This document shows, piece after piece, positions 1 through 7,619 of a DNA stretch of 64,000 bases. The DNA lies in assembly GCF_025949665.1 (NCBI RefSeq), contig NZ_JAPDFT010000005.1:1-64000 (forward strand), written 5' to 3'. Under the pieces are notes generated by a model. The model did not search any database, was not told the origin of the DNA, and saw nothing but the letters and a program-made list of their open reading frames with translations. Each line of letters opens with the position of its first letter. Position 1 is the stretch's first letter. The DNA is from Chryseobacterium viscerum (lineage in GTDB: Bacteria > Bacteroidota > Bacteroidia > Flavobacteriales > Weeksellaceae). The translations under genes and the position numbers were made by a program.

Positions 1-32
1 AAATAGCAGAAATATAATTCACCTTAATTAAA

Positions 33-84
33 ATGCTTCGACTCAGCCCAGCATGACACTGCTAATACTAACTGCTAAAAAAAA
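33..84. repeat. Dispersed intergenic repeat, copy 1
   Basis: This stretch begins ATGCTTCG and contains AGCATGACA and GCTAATACTAA. It recurs with few changes at 21225-21277, so it is a dispersed intergenic repeat. Bases 85-248 contain another widespread-looking string (TTCCTGCGGAATGACA at about 130) and a weak GAGGTT/AACCTC hairpin. I see no gene in them. Confidence 0.6.
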
Positions 85-247
85 TCTTAAACATTATCCT
101 GTCAGCTTACTTCCTTTAAAGGCTGTTTGGATTCCTGCGGAATGACACAATGGGAACAGAGGTTTATACTCACTAACCTCCTTACATAAAAATCAGGAAG
201 ATAAAAATTCAACACCAATGTTCCTTTTCTACATAGAAACCCGAAAC

Positions 248-297
<50 letters not shown>

Positions 298-299
298 CC

Positions 300-413
300 C
301 CTAGCCCTGATAGAAATGGTTACCCCGCAGTAAGGGTTGGAGTGTGAGTGGGGTTGAGCGTGGAAAAGCTCTGGCGCGAGGAGTAGAAATGGATAGCAGG
401 ATGAAGCTCCTAG
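300..413 (+). ncRNA. Structured intergenic element, possible flavobacterial RNA motif
   Basis: The element opens with CTAGCCCTGATAGAAATGG and closes with GGATAGCAGG-N6-CTCCTAG. The outer CTAG and CCTG can pair with the terminal CTAG and CAGG, enclosing a GC-richer centre unlike the AT-rich surroundings. The 'CCTGATAGAAA ... GGATAGCAGGA...GCTCCTA' layout is one I associate with a repeated structured intergenic element in Flavobacteriia, perhaps the Flavo-1 RNA motif. I recall this from memory and did not check it. The strand is given by the orientation of that pattern. Function is unknown. Confidence 0.4.
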
Positions 414-446
414 TAAAATTCATATCACATACTATATATAATATAT

Positions 447-590
447 ATGATAAGTGTTGGAACAACTAGCAGTGGAAAGTTTATTAACGATAACAATATT
501 GAAAATGGCTCCTTTTACTATTATGATAGGATCAATCCAGATGCTGTAATCAATCAAACATTTTTAATTGCTGATCGCGGGTCCCGGTAA
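447..590 (+). other. Possible small ORF or gene remnant (47 codons)
   Basis: An ATG-to-TAA frame of 47 residues has a protein-like composition. It overlaps the last 41 bases of the radical SAM gene on the other strand. No promoter or ribosome site is visible, and the frame stays open upstream only to base 417, just after the structured element. It may be the tail of a decayed gene or chance. I do not recognise it. Confidence 0.2.
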
Positions 591-1596
591 AATTAGCTGT
601 TGAGAGTTTTGGAAATTCTTTACCGTCAAAAAATTTCTTTCGGCCAATCTTAAAAGTTGTGTGAATCATTTCAGCAATATTACCTTCTCCCCTTTGTCTT
701 TCAAAATATCTTTTATCTCCAAGCTTCCCGCCGCGCATAGAACGGATGAGATTTAAAACTTTCTGCGCTCTGTCCGGAAAATGACTTTCTATCCAATTAA
801 CAAAAACGGGTTCAACAGTATCATTTAATCTCACCAGGGTATACCCGAATCCTAAAGCACCTGCTTCAGAGATGGCTTTTAATATATTCAGAGGTTCATC
901 ACTATTGAGTCCGGGAATAATGGGAGCAACCATCACGTGTACGGGGATTTTGTTTTCCGAGAGAATTTCTACGGCTTTTAATTTATTTTTTGCAGAACTC
1001 GTTCTGGGCTCCATCTTCCGTCTCAGTTCTTCATTAATGGTGGGAATGCTTAAAGAAACTGAAACCAGGTTCTGCTCCGCCATGGGTTTTAAAATATCAA
1101 GATCCCTTAATACCATTGCGTTTTTTGTCAGAATATTGACAGGATGTCTGTAATCAAGACAAACCTGCAGGAGCTTTCGGGTGATTTCAAATTGTCTTTC
1201 GGCGGGCTGATAGCAGTCTGTATTTCCGGATAGTAGAATCGGAGCTGCTTTATAAGCTCTTTTTTGAAAAAATTTCTCCAGTAATTCGGGAGCATTTTTC
1301 TTTACCATGATCTTTCTTTCAAAATCAATTCCGGCACTATACCCCCAATACTCATGGGTAGGTCTTGCAAAACAGTAAGAGCAGCCATGTTCACATCCCT
1401 GATAAGGGTTCATAGAATATTCCATAGGAAGGTCTTCGCTCTTCACCTGATTCACAATTGTTTTGGGAAAAACTTCAGTGAAGGAGGTTTTTACTGCTTC
1501 GAAATCTTCGTCTTCAGGTTCATAGGTATACCTGTCGAAACGATTGATAACGTTTCGCTGAGCGCCCTGACCTTTTATCAAATTTTCGTTTTGCAT
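550..1596 (-). CDS. PA0069 family radical SAM protein
   Basis: This 348-residue protein carries the radical SAM iron-sulfur motif C-x3-C-x2-C at C68, C72 and C75 (GCEHGCSYCFARP). It is followed by the ExWGYSAGIDFExKI-type stretch typical of the PA0069/Rv2578c family, a relative of spore photoproduct lyase-like proteins. The cysteines should hold a 4Fe-4S cluster that cleaves S-adenosylmethionine. The physiological substrate of this family is not established. It starts at an ATG and stands alone on the minus strand. Length fits the family and no damage is visible. Confidence 0.9.
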   Translation of the reverse strand: MQNENLIKGQGAQRNVINRFDRYTYEPEDEDFEAVKTSFTEVFPKTIVNQVKSEDLPMEYSMNPYQGCEHGCSYCFARPTHEYWGYSAGIDFERKIMVKKNAPELLEKFFQKRAYKAAPILLSGNTDCYQPAERQFEITRKLLQVCLDYRHPVNILTKNAMVLRDLDILKPMAEQNLVSVSLSIPTINEELRRKMEPRTSSAKNKLKAVEILSENKIPVHVMVAPIIPGLNSDEPLNILKAISEAGALGFGYTLVRLNDTVEPVFVNWIESHFPDRAQKVLNLIRSMRGGKLGDKRYFERQRGEGNIAEMIHTTFKIGRKKFFDGKEFPKLSTANFTGTRDQQLKMFD

Positions 1597-1664
1597 TCCT
1601 GTGTAAAATTAAAATGGAATTTGCATAAAATAATGAGTTTTAACATTAAAGTTTTCCACAAAAA

Positions 1665-1694
1665 AAATCCAACACTTTCAAAAGCGTTGGATTT
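1665..1694 (-). terminator. Rho-independent terminator of the small membrane protein gene
   Basis: AAATCCAAC and GTTGGATTT form a 9-bp stem, extended inward by CTTT/AAAG. On the minus strand it is followed by a U-run (A-run at 1659-1667 on the plus strand). It lies just past the stop of the gene at 1719-1913 and insulates the radical SAM gene. Confidence 0.75.
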
Positions 1695-1718
1695 AACATA
1701 ATTAAATATATTTTTTTA

Positions 1719-1913
1719 CTACTTCAGTGCGTAAAATTCCACTCCATGAGTTTCATCATCTTGATTTTTTTCATCAAAGTGTCTGTGATAATCCGAATAG
1801 GAATCACTATATTTTTTATCTTTTTTAGTCAATATTTTTTTTATGCTGATTAAACTTAATACTGCCAAAAGACCAACTCCTCCTGCCAGTAAAACTCCAA
1901 CTTCTTTTTTCAT
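1719..1913 (-). CDS. Small single-pass membrane protein, unknown
   Basis: This 64-residue protein has one hydrophobic segment (about residues 6-24, rich in Gly/Leu/Val) followed by Lys-rich KKILTKKDKK and a polar Asp/His/Tyr-rich tail. The positive-inside rule puts the tail in the cytoplasm. It has a clear start and its own terminator, so it is a real gene, but I do not recognise a named family. Confidence 0.6.
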   Translation of the reverse strand: MKKEVGVLLAGGVGLLAVLSLISIKKILTKKDKKYSDSYSDYHRHFDEKNQDDETHGVEFYALK

Positions 1914-2088
1914 ATTTTCATTGATTTAATATTCTTACCATTGCAAAAAGTATACCTATTTTATTTTTTTAAATTATAAATTTTGTTAACATTAAACTTT
2001 ATTTTTAGGAAAATTACAATCTGCTATTTTTCTTATATTTAAAGATTGCAATGGTTTAATTATTGTACTTAAAAACAAAAATATTATT

Positions 2089-2439
2089 ATGGAAAATTCA
2101 GGGAATTTTGATGCAATGACAACCTTAAGTGAAGTCATGAAAACGCTTTCTGAAAGAGGAATACACAGAGAATTCAGAATGAACGAAAAATGTGAAATGA
2201 AGTTTGAAAATTCTGATAAAGTTTATCAGCCTGCAGAATTGGTGATATTAAAAACGTATCGTTTTGAAGGAGACAGCAATCCTGATGACAGCGCAGTGCT
2301 TTATGTAGTAAAAGATGGCGCCGGAAACCGTGGAATGATCATAGATTCTTATGGGGCAGACAGCAATTATCCAGGTGAAGAATTTGATAAATTTTTAAGA
2401 GATATTCCGATTCTGGAAAGTGACGAATTCAATTTTTAA
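2089..2439 (+). CDS. Conserved small protein (often mislabelled PRPP synthetase)
   Basis: This 116-residue acidic protein has no signal peptide or membrane segment. Its core (TLSEVMKTLSERGI..EF.....YQPAEL.....YRFEGDSNPDDSAVLYVV....G..IDSYG) matches a family of roughly 100-residue Bacteroidota proteins. As I recall, automatic pipelines often call these 'phosphoribosylpyrophosphate synthetase'. It is far too short for that enzyme and shows no PRPP-binding signature, so I reject the enzymatic label. The function is unknown. Confidence 0.7.
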   Translation: MENSGNFDAMTTLSEVMKTLSERGIHREFRMNEKCEMKFENSDKVYQPAELVILKTYRFEGDSNPDDSAVLYVVKDGAGNRGMIIDSYGADSNYPGEEFDKFLRDIPILESDEFNF

Positions 2440-2462
2440 CTGAATCTACCTATATTTAATTT

Positions 2463-2535
2463 TTTAAACCATTAAGATCGTTTTAATTAAAAAGACATCG
2501 ATCATCAATTAATGGTTCTATCTTAATGGTTTAAA
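2463..2535. terminator. Long inverted repeat between convergent genes
   Basis: TTTAAACCATTAAGAT (2463-2478) and its exact reverse complement (2520-2535) are 16-bp arms around a 41-base loop. The loop contains the palindrome TTTTAATTAAAA. The position between converging genes suggests a bidirectional terminator. The core ACCATTAAGA/TCTTAATGGT is also used in the hairpin at 41518-41542. Confidence 0.6.
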
Positions 2536-2538
2536 GAA

Positions 2539-5190
2539 TTATTCTTCAGATTTTTCTTTTTTCCTGAAAATATTGTTCAGAAAACCTTTCTTTTCTTTTT
2601 TTTCTCCTTCCGGTTCGGGAGTTTCTTTTTTATTTTTTATCTCCTGCTTTATTTCTTTTACAGACTGTTTCATTTCTTTCACAGAAGAAACTGCCTCTTT
2701 TACTTTTTTTTCTGTCTTATCTACATTTTTCCCAATAAGGGTTTTCTTTAATCCCTGCTCAATTCCTTTCCAGAACAGATTAAAGAAAGATTTTGTTGGA
2801 TCACGCTCTACATTTTCTACGGTAACAGCATCGGGAAAACTACCTGAATTTGATTTTATAAAAACGTTGGCAACAGCCGTCAGGAAACCTTTTTTCTCAT
2901 GATTGTTCTTGTTGAGTACGGCAATTTTCAGATCTTTATGTTTAAGATTAAAGATTCCGTGTAATCCGGCAGGATTTCCTTTAAAATTAAAGAGCATTTC
3001 CTGAATGGTCCCTGCGGTAGCAGTCACATGAAGGTAAGGTCTGATAAACGGATTAATACCACTGGCCGGGAGATTGGTGGTTTTTCCCGAAATTGCAAAA
3101 TTATCGTTACGATCAGCAACATCGAAGTTCCAGTTTACGGAAAGCGGCGAAAGGTTCATGAAGGAACAATTGATTTTAATGTCTACTTTTGTGGGTTTCC
3201 CTTTTATTTTAGCAGAATTCAGGTTTCTGACATTCATATTAAAGTTATTGAAGATCAGTTTTCCGGGTCCCATACTTTCCGGAGTATCTTCTTCGTATAC
3301 TAATACTGAGTTTTTCAGATCGAGCGTATTAATCGTCATCGGAATTTTAATGGAACGCAGCATTTTGGAATACAGAGCTTTTTCTTTTGGATCGTCTTTC
3401 GGAATTTTGCTTCTGAAAATATTAGCATCTGCCGACTGGATCGTGACATGAGAAGCATTTATCGTTTTATGATGAGAAAACAACTCCCAGTTTCCTACTG
3501 CTGTTATTTGCCCGGCTTTTATATCGTACAAATCTCTTTCAACGGGTATCATCTTGATAAACTGTGCTCTCGAAACAAGAGGTTTCATTGAAAAATTATT
3601 GATCTGAATCTTATTTTTATTAAGCTTCAGCAGCCCTAAATTCATATTGTAGAACTGTGTTTTATAAGCAAAGTTTCGGGTGGTGAGATAATAATCTTTA
3701 ACCTTAAAAGATAATCCTTGTTGATTTAGCTTGGGTGATAATTCAATATTATTAAATGTGGCGTTTAAATCATGAAAAGCCAGTGGCTCTTTTCCATTAT
3801 CATAAATGATATTTGAATTTCTCAAAGACATCTTCCTTACAATAACAGACTGTATGATCCCTGGCTCAGAAGTTTTATTTTGTTTCTTCTCCCCTGCTTT
3901 GAACGCTCCGTTTACATTATCAACAAGAACATCTTTGATATCCAGATTGAGTTTTTTATCAACGAATTCCAGCTTATTAATGTTAAAAGCAATATGATCT
4001 GTTTTTAAATTAATTGCTGTTTTTCCAGTTTGGGAAGAACCTGGTGTCAATACCATGTCCAGAATTTCACCATTTGTAGGTTTCAGGGCAAGACTTCTTA
4101 TTGCAATATTCTGATGATTAGAATATACTATATCTCTTCCTGATAACAGAAAATCTTTATATCCAATAGGAATGACCTGTTCTGAACTTTCCTTATCAAA
4201 CTTAAGCTGATTAATATTTAAGTTAAGGTTTCCAACAGACAAGAGTTTATTGCCATCCGGTTTATTGATCTGAACCATGGCATTATTAAGTCTAAAAGTA
4301 TTAAAATCAACCTCAAAATTGGAGTTTTTATCACTTTTTTTCAATTTTACTCCTGTGTTGTAAACTGTGAAAACAGGATTTTGAAAGTCAGCATTGGCAA
4401 GTGATACTTTATTCTTAGTCAAAACCACATCTTTGAATTCCATTTTTGGGATACTCAATTCAAATAATCGGGGCTTTTTAGGGTAAAACTTTTTAAACTG
4501 AGCAAAAGAAAGAAGCGGAGTCAGTCTGAAGTTTTCAACCAACACCTGCCCATCACTTGTATTGATATTATTAATGGTAACAGCATAAGTTCCATCGGGA
4601 CGGAAAAAGAATTTCTCTCCTTTAATACTGTATCGGTCGAAAACGACAGGAAGCTTATTTTCAACTGATTCTTCCATCATCTGTAAGTTTTCTACAAACA
4701 GATCCAGTTGCTGTACGGATAAAAATTTCTGTTTGGTATATTTGAAAACAGCAATTTTCCCATCGTTGATCCTGATATTTTCAAACAAAAACGGGTTTCT
4801 CTTTTTTCCTGTTTTACGATCAACAGGTTTCGCCAGAATGACATTTAAATCAGGTTTATCCAACAACAGATCTGAGGAGCTGATTCTTTTATTAAAAATA
4901 GCATCGTAAATCCCAAAACGGCTTATTTTCAGGGTATCAATAGTTCCCTGCAGTCCAATAACTTCTGTGTTTTGAGGATCTTTACTGTTGACTGAAATTC
5001 CCGAAGCAAAGATGTTTCCGGTTCCTAAATCTACATCAAGAGTTTTATAAGAAACTTTATAGTTGGTATTCTTTTTTATGTACTCCGGAAGTTGGGTTTT
5101 AAGCCATATATTCAGTCCAAAATTCGCAGCAAGAAGAATTCCCGCCAGAATTCCGAAACTTATCAATAGTCTTTTAACCCATTTTCCCAT
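2539..5190 (-). CDS. AsmA-like / DUF748-type large envelope protein
   Basis: This 883-residue protein has an N-terminal membrane anchor (about residues 7-28). A long repetitive beta-rich region follows, with many 'NIN.LN.....L.L..' strands, typical of AsmA/TamB-like proteins that bridge the periplasm and are linked to lipid transport or outer-membrane homeostasis. The last 90 residues are a Lys/Glu-rich helical tail (VKEAVSSVKEMKQSVKEIKQ and onward). This tail would lie in the periplasm if the topology is N-in. The gene starts 30 bp after the stop of the DUF2797 gene on the same strand, so the two are probably co-transcribed. Confidence 0.75.
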   Translation of the reverse strand: MGKWVKRLLISFGILAGILLAANFGLNIWLKTQLPEYIKKNTNYKVSYKTLDVDLGTGNIFASGISVNSKDPQNTEVIGLQGTIDTLKISRFGIYDAIFNKRISSSDLLLDKPDLNVILAKPVDRKTGKKRNPFLFENIRINDGKIAVFKYTKQKFLSVQQLDLFVENLQMMEESVENKLPVVFDRYSIKGEKFFFRPDGTYAVTINNINTSDGQVLVENFRLTPLLSFAQFKKFYPKKPRLFELSIPKMEFKDVVLTKNKVSLANADFQNPVFTVYNTGVKLKKSDKNSNFEVDFNTFRLNNAMVQINKPDGNKLLSVGNLNLNINQLKFDKESSEQVIPIGYKDFLLSGRDIVYSNHQNIAIRSLALKPTNGEILDMVLTPGSSQTGKTAINLKTDHIAFNINKLEFVDKKLNLDIKDVLVDNVNGAFKAGEKKQNKTSEPGIIQSVIVRKMSLRNSNIIYDNGKEPLAFHDLNATFNNIELSPKLNQQGLSFKVKDYYLTTRNFAYKTQFYNMNLGLLKLNKNKIQINNFSMKPLVSRAQFIKMIPVERDLYDIKAGQITAVGNWELFSHHKTINASHVTIQSADANIFRSKIPKDDPKEKALYSKMLRSIKIPMTINTLDLKNSVLVYEEDTPESMGPGKLIFNNFNMNVRNLNSAKIKGKPTKVDIKINCSFMNLSPLSVNWNFDVADRNDNFAISGKTTNLPASGINPFIRPYLHVTATAGTIQEMLFNFKGNPAGLHGIFNLKHKDLKIAVLNKNNHEKKGFLTAVANVFIKSNSGSFPDAVTVENVERDPTKSFFNLFWKGIEQGLKKTLIGKNVDKTEKKVKEAVSSVKEMKQSVKEIKQEIKNKKETPEPEGEKKEKKGFLNNIFRKKEKSEE

Positions 5191-5220
5191 ATTTTGTGAT
5201 TCGGTTTTATATTACATCGA

Positions 5221-6018
5221 TCAATTTTTTACTTCAAAATCAATCACATATCCTTCATGCCCTCTTACATTGATAAAATTTCCTCCTTCAAATCCCAGGT
5301 ACTGTCCTTTGATACCTGTAAGCTTTCCTGTAAATTCAGGTTTTTTGTCTAATGTAAATGAAGAGACTTTTTCCGGTTTCTCAAAAGGATAATCGAACAT
5401 CCACAGTTCTTCTCCTTCCCGGTAGAACTTCTGAAAATCTTCAGGAAAGTGTTCTTTGATCTTCTGTCTGAAGTCTGCAAGGTCTATTTCTCCTTCAAAA
5501 TCATCCTGCAACATCTTTCTCCAATTGGTTTTATCTGCCAGATGTTCTTTTAAAGCCACTTCTATCATTCCTGCTTCGTATCGGTTCTCTGTTCTTGCAA
5601 TGGGTAATGCAAAAGTTGCCCCCTGATCAATCCATCTTGTTGGAATCTGAGTATTTCTTGTTACGCCTACTTTTACATCTCCGGTATAAGCCAGATACAC
5701 GGTGTGCGGCTGAAGCTGAATTTGTTTTTCAACCTCCAGGTCTCGTTCTGCAACTCCTAAATGCGCTGTAGAAAGCTCCGGACGGATAATGGTATCACTT
5801 GCATAAGGACTTTCAAAAAAACAGTTTTTGCAGAATCCCATTCTGTAAATAGGCTTATTTTCTCCACAGTTTACACATTGGAATCCGGTGTGCCTGATGC
5901 TTAACTCTTTTCCAATCAGCTCATTCATATGGATCAGATCTCCTGAAAGATTGAGGTAGTATTGGATTGGCTTTGCATCGTAGCTTGTCATCTTTAAAAT
6001 TTGCCCTTGAAACTGCAT
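5221..6018 (-). CDS. DUF2797 domain-containing protein
   Basis: This 265-residue cytoplasmic protein has a four-cysteine zinc-like motif (FQCVNCGENKPIYRMGFCKNCF, roughly residues 46-68). The DUF2797 core follows (HTVYLAYTGDVKVGVTRNTQIPTRWIDQGA), which resembles a GIY-YIG-type fold. The family's function is unknown. It is the first gene of a probable two-gene transcript with the AsmA-like gene. Confidence 0.8.
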   Translation of the reverse strand: MQFQGQILKMTSYDAKPIQYYLNLSGDLIHMNELIGKELSIRHTGFQCVNCGENKPIYRMGFCKNCFFESPYASDTIIRPELSTAHLGVAERDLEVEKQIQLQPHTVYLAYTGDVKVGVTRNTQIPTRWIDQGATFALPIARTENRYEAGMIEVALKEHLADKTNWRKMLQDDFEGEIDLADFRQKIKEHFPEDFQKFYREGEELWMFDYPFEKPEKVSSFTLDKKPEFTGKLTGIKGQYLGFEGGNFINVRGHEGYVIDFEVKN

Positions 6019-6081
6019 ATTATATTTATATTACTTTTTTAAGTAAATTTAATGATTATATTTTTCAAAAAGTAAAATTTA

Positions 6082-6089
6082 TATTTTTG
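6082..6089 (+). promoter_or_regulatory. -7 promoter box for the epimerase gene
   Basis: TATTTTTG is a perfect TAnnTTTG match, 18 bp before the ATG at 6108. No clear TTG -33 element is visible. Confidence 0.55.
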
Positions 6090-6107
6090 TACTAATAAAA
6101 AATACAA

Positions 6108-7136
6108 ATGGTTTATCTTGTAACAGGCGGTAGTGGGTTCATCGGATCTCATTTAATTGAACGATTATTAAGAAATGGACATTCTGTCATAAACATTGAC
6201 AATTTTGATGATTTCTATAACTATCAGGTGAAAATTAAAAATACTTTAGAGTCAATTGGTAAAATTTCGGATTTTGAATACTCAGACAAAGAGACTGATC
6301 TCCGTCATTTAATTTCACTCACTCATTCTGACCAATATTCCCTCTATTGGCAGGATATCCGTGATCAAAAAGGTCTTGAAAGCATCTTTAAAAACCACCA
6401 TATCGACATGGTGATTCATCTGGCTGCGCTTGCCGGTGTACGCCCTTCCATTGAACGTCCTTTAGAATATGAAGAAGTCAATGTAAGAGGTACTATGAAT
6501 CTTTGGGAATTGTGTAAGGATTTTAATATTAAAAAATTTATTTGTGCATCTTCCTCAAGTGTTTACGGAAACAATGAAAAGGTTCCTTTTGCAGAAACAG
6601 ATAATGTAGACAATCCTATATCACCTTATGCAGCCACTAAAAAAAGTGGAGAAATCATAGGACATGTGTATCACAATCTATACCATATAGATATGATCCA
6701 GCTTAGGTTCTTTACAGTATATGGACCAAGACAGAGACCTGATCTCGCAATACACAAGTTTGTAAAACTTATTTCAGAAAATCAGGAAATACCTTTCTAT
6801 GGTGACGGAAATACCGCCAGAGATTATACATATATAGATGACATTATTGACGGTATTACGAAGTCTATCCTTTATCTGGAAAACAATTCCGGGGTTTATG
6901 AAGTGCTTAATCTCGGAGAAAACCAGGTGGTCACTTTATCAGAGATGGTTTCTACTATAGAAAATGTACTGGGAAAAACTGCCATAAAAAAAATTCTGCC
7001 AATGCAGCCGGGAGATGTCACAAAAACGAATGCCGATATTACAAAAGCAAAGGATTTAATAGGGTATAAACCTGCCACAGACTTCCAAAATGGCATAAAA
7101 AAATTTGTGGAATGGTTTTTGAGAAAACGACATTAA
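6108..7136 (+). CDS. NAD-dependent epimerase (UDP-glucuronate 4-epimerase-like)
   Basis: This 342-residue extended short-chain dehydrogenase has the Rossmann motif GGSGFIGSH near residue 7. It also has a catalytic serine region SSSVYG, the YAATK catalytic Tyr-Lys pair, and the substrate-binding stretch LRFFTVYGPRQRPDLAI. These features and the length fit the UDP-glucuronate/UDP-galacturonate 4-epimerase group, which supplies sugars for surface polysaccharide. Substrate cannot be decided from sequence, and dTDP- or GDP-sugar relatives remain possible. It is monocistronic, between a -7 box and AT-rich DNA holding an imperfect CTGACA/TGACAG hairpin at about 7146-7180. Confidence 0.88.
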   Translation: MVYLVTGGSGFIGSHLIERLLRNGHSVINIDNFDDFYNYQVKIKNTLESIGKISDFEYSDKETDLRHLISLTHSDQYSLYWQDIRDQKGLESIFKNHHIDMVIHLAALAGVRPSIERPLEYEEVNVRGTMNLWELCKDFNIKKFICASSSSVYGNNEKVPFAETDNVDNPISPYAATKKSGEIIGHVYHNLYHIDMIQLRFFTVYGPRQRPDLAIHKFVKLISENQEIPFYGDGNTARDYTYIDDIIDGITKSILYLENNSGVYEVLNLGENQVVTLSEMVSTIENVLGKTAIKKILPMQPGDVTKTNADITKAKDLIGYKPATDFQNGIKKFVEWFLRKRH

Positions 7137-7247
7137 GTAAATTGCTGACATAGCTGCCAGTTAGTTTGTGACAGCCATTTATAAGAAAAAATTATAAAAA
7201 GAATTGAAAATCAAGTATAAAAAAGTTTATTATACAACCTATTTTTA

Positions 7248-7255
7248 TACTTTTG
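7248..7255 (+). promoter_or_regulatory. -7 promoter box for the DUF2795 gene
   Basis: TACTTTTG matches TAnnTTTG exactly and ends 17 bp before the ATG at 7273. Confidence 0.55.
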
Positions 7256-7272
7256 CAAAAAATTAGAAAATT

Positions 7273-7494
7273 ATGTACTGGACATTAGAATTAGCTTCAT
7301 ATTTAAGTGACGCACCCTGGCCAATGACAAAAGCAGAGCTTATTGACTACGCAATCAGAACTGGTGCACCTATGGAGGTAGTAGAAAACCTTCAGGCAAT
7401 CGAAGACGAAGGGGAAATTTATGAATCTATCGAAGAAGTATGGAGTGACTACCCTACTGACGAGGATTTCCTTTGGAACGAGGACGAATATTAA
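7273..7494 (+). CDS. DUF2795 domain-containing protein
   Basis: This 73-residue, very acidic protein contains YLSDAPWPMTKAELIDYAIRTGAP.EVVENLQ, the DUF2795 core. An Asp/Glu-rich tail (YPTDEDFLWNEDEY) follows. It has its own promoter box and a strong terminator, suggesting high independent expression. The function is unknown. It sits directly upstream of secA, but the terminator separates them. Confidence 0.85.
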   Translation: MYWTLELASYLSDAPWPMTKAELIDYAIRTGAPMEVVENLQAIEDEGEIYESIEEVWSDYPTDEDFLWNEDEY

Positions 7495-7495
7495 T

Positions 7496-7534
7496 AAAGC
7501 GATAAGCTTTAGGCTGTGTGCTTAGAGCTTTTTT
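7496..7534 (+). terminator. Terminator after DUF2795 gene
   Basis: AAAGC-GA-TAAGC ... GCTTA-GA-GCTTT forms two 5-bp helices separated by a symmetric GA/GA internal loop, followed by a run of Ts. It starts two bases after the stop codon. The rest of the gap to secA holds an ACACG/CGTGT mini-hairpin and several AAGC-type repeats but no clear promoter box. Confidence 0.8.
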
Positions 7535-7619
7535 GCCCTTTTTATATATTAATTTACACGATAAGCGTGTCATTTAAAACGCTTAAAGCATCTTGCATTA
7601 AGCATAAAGCAAAAAATTT

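Noticed and set aside
2089..2439. Phosphoribosylpyrophosphate synthetase label for the 116-aa protein
   Set aside because: Too short by about two thirds and without a PRPP or ATP-binding motif. The similarity is to a small uncharacterised family.
7146..7180. Imperfect CTGACA/TGACAG hairpin after the epimerase gene
   Set aside because: Stem has a mismatch and no T-run; not convincing as a terminator or operator.
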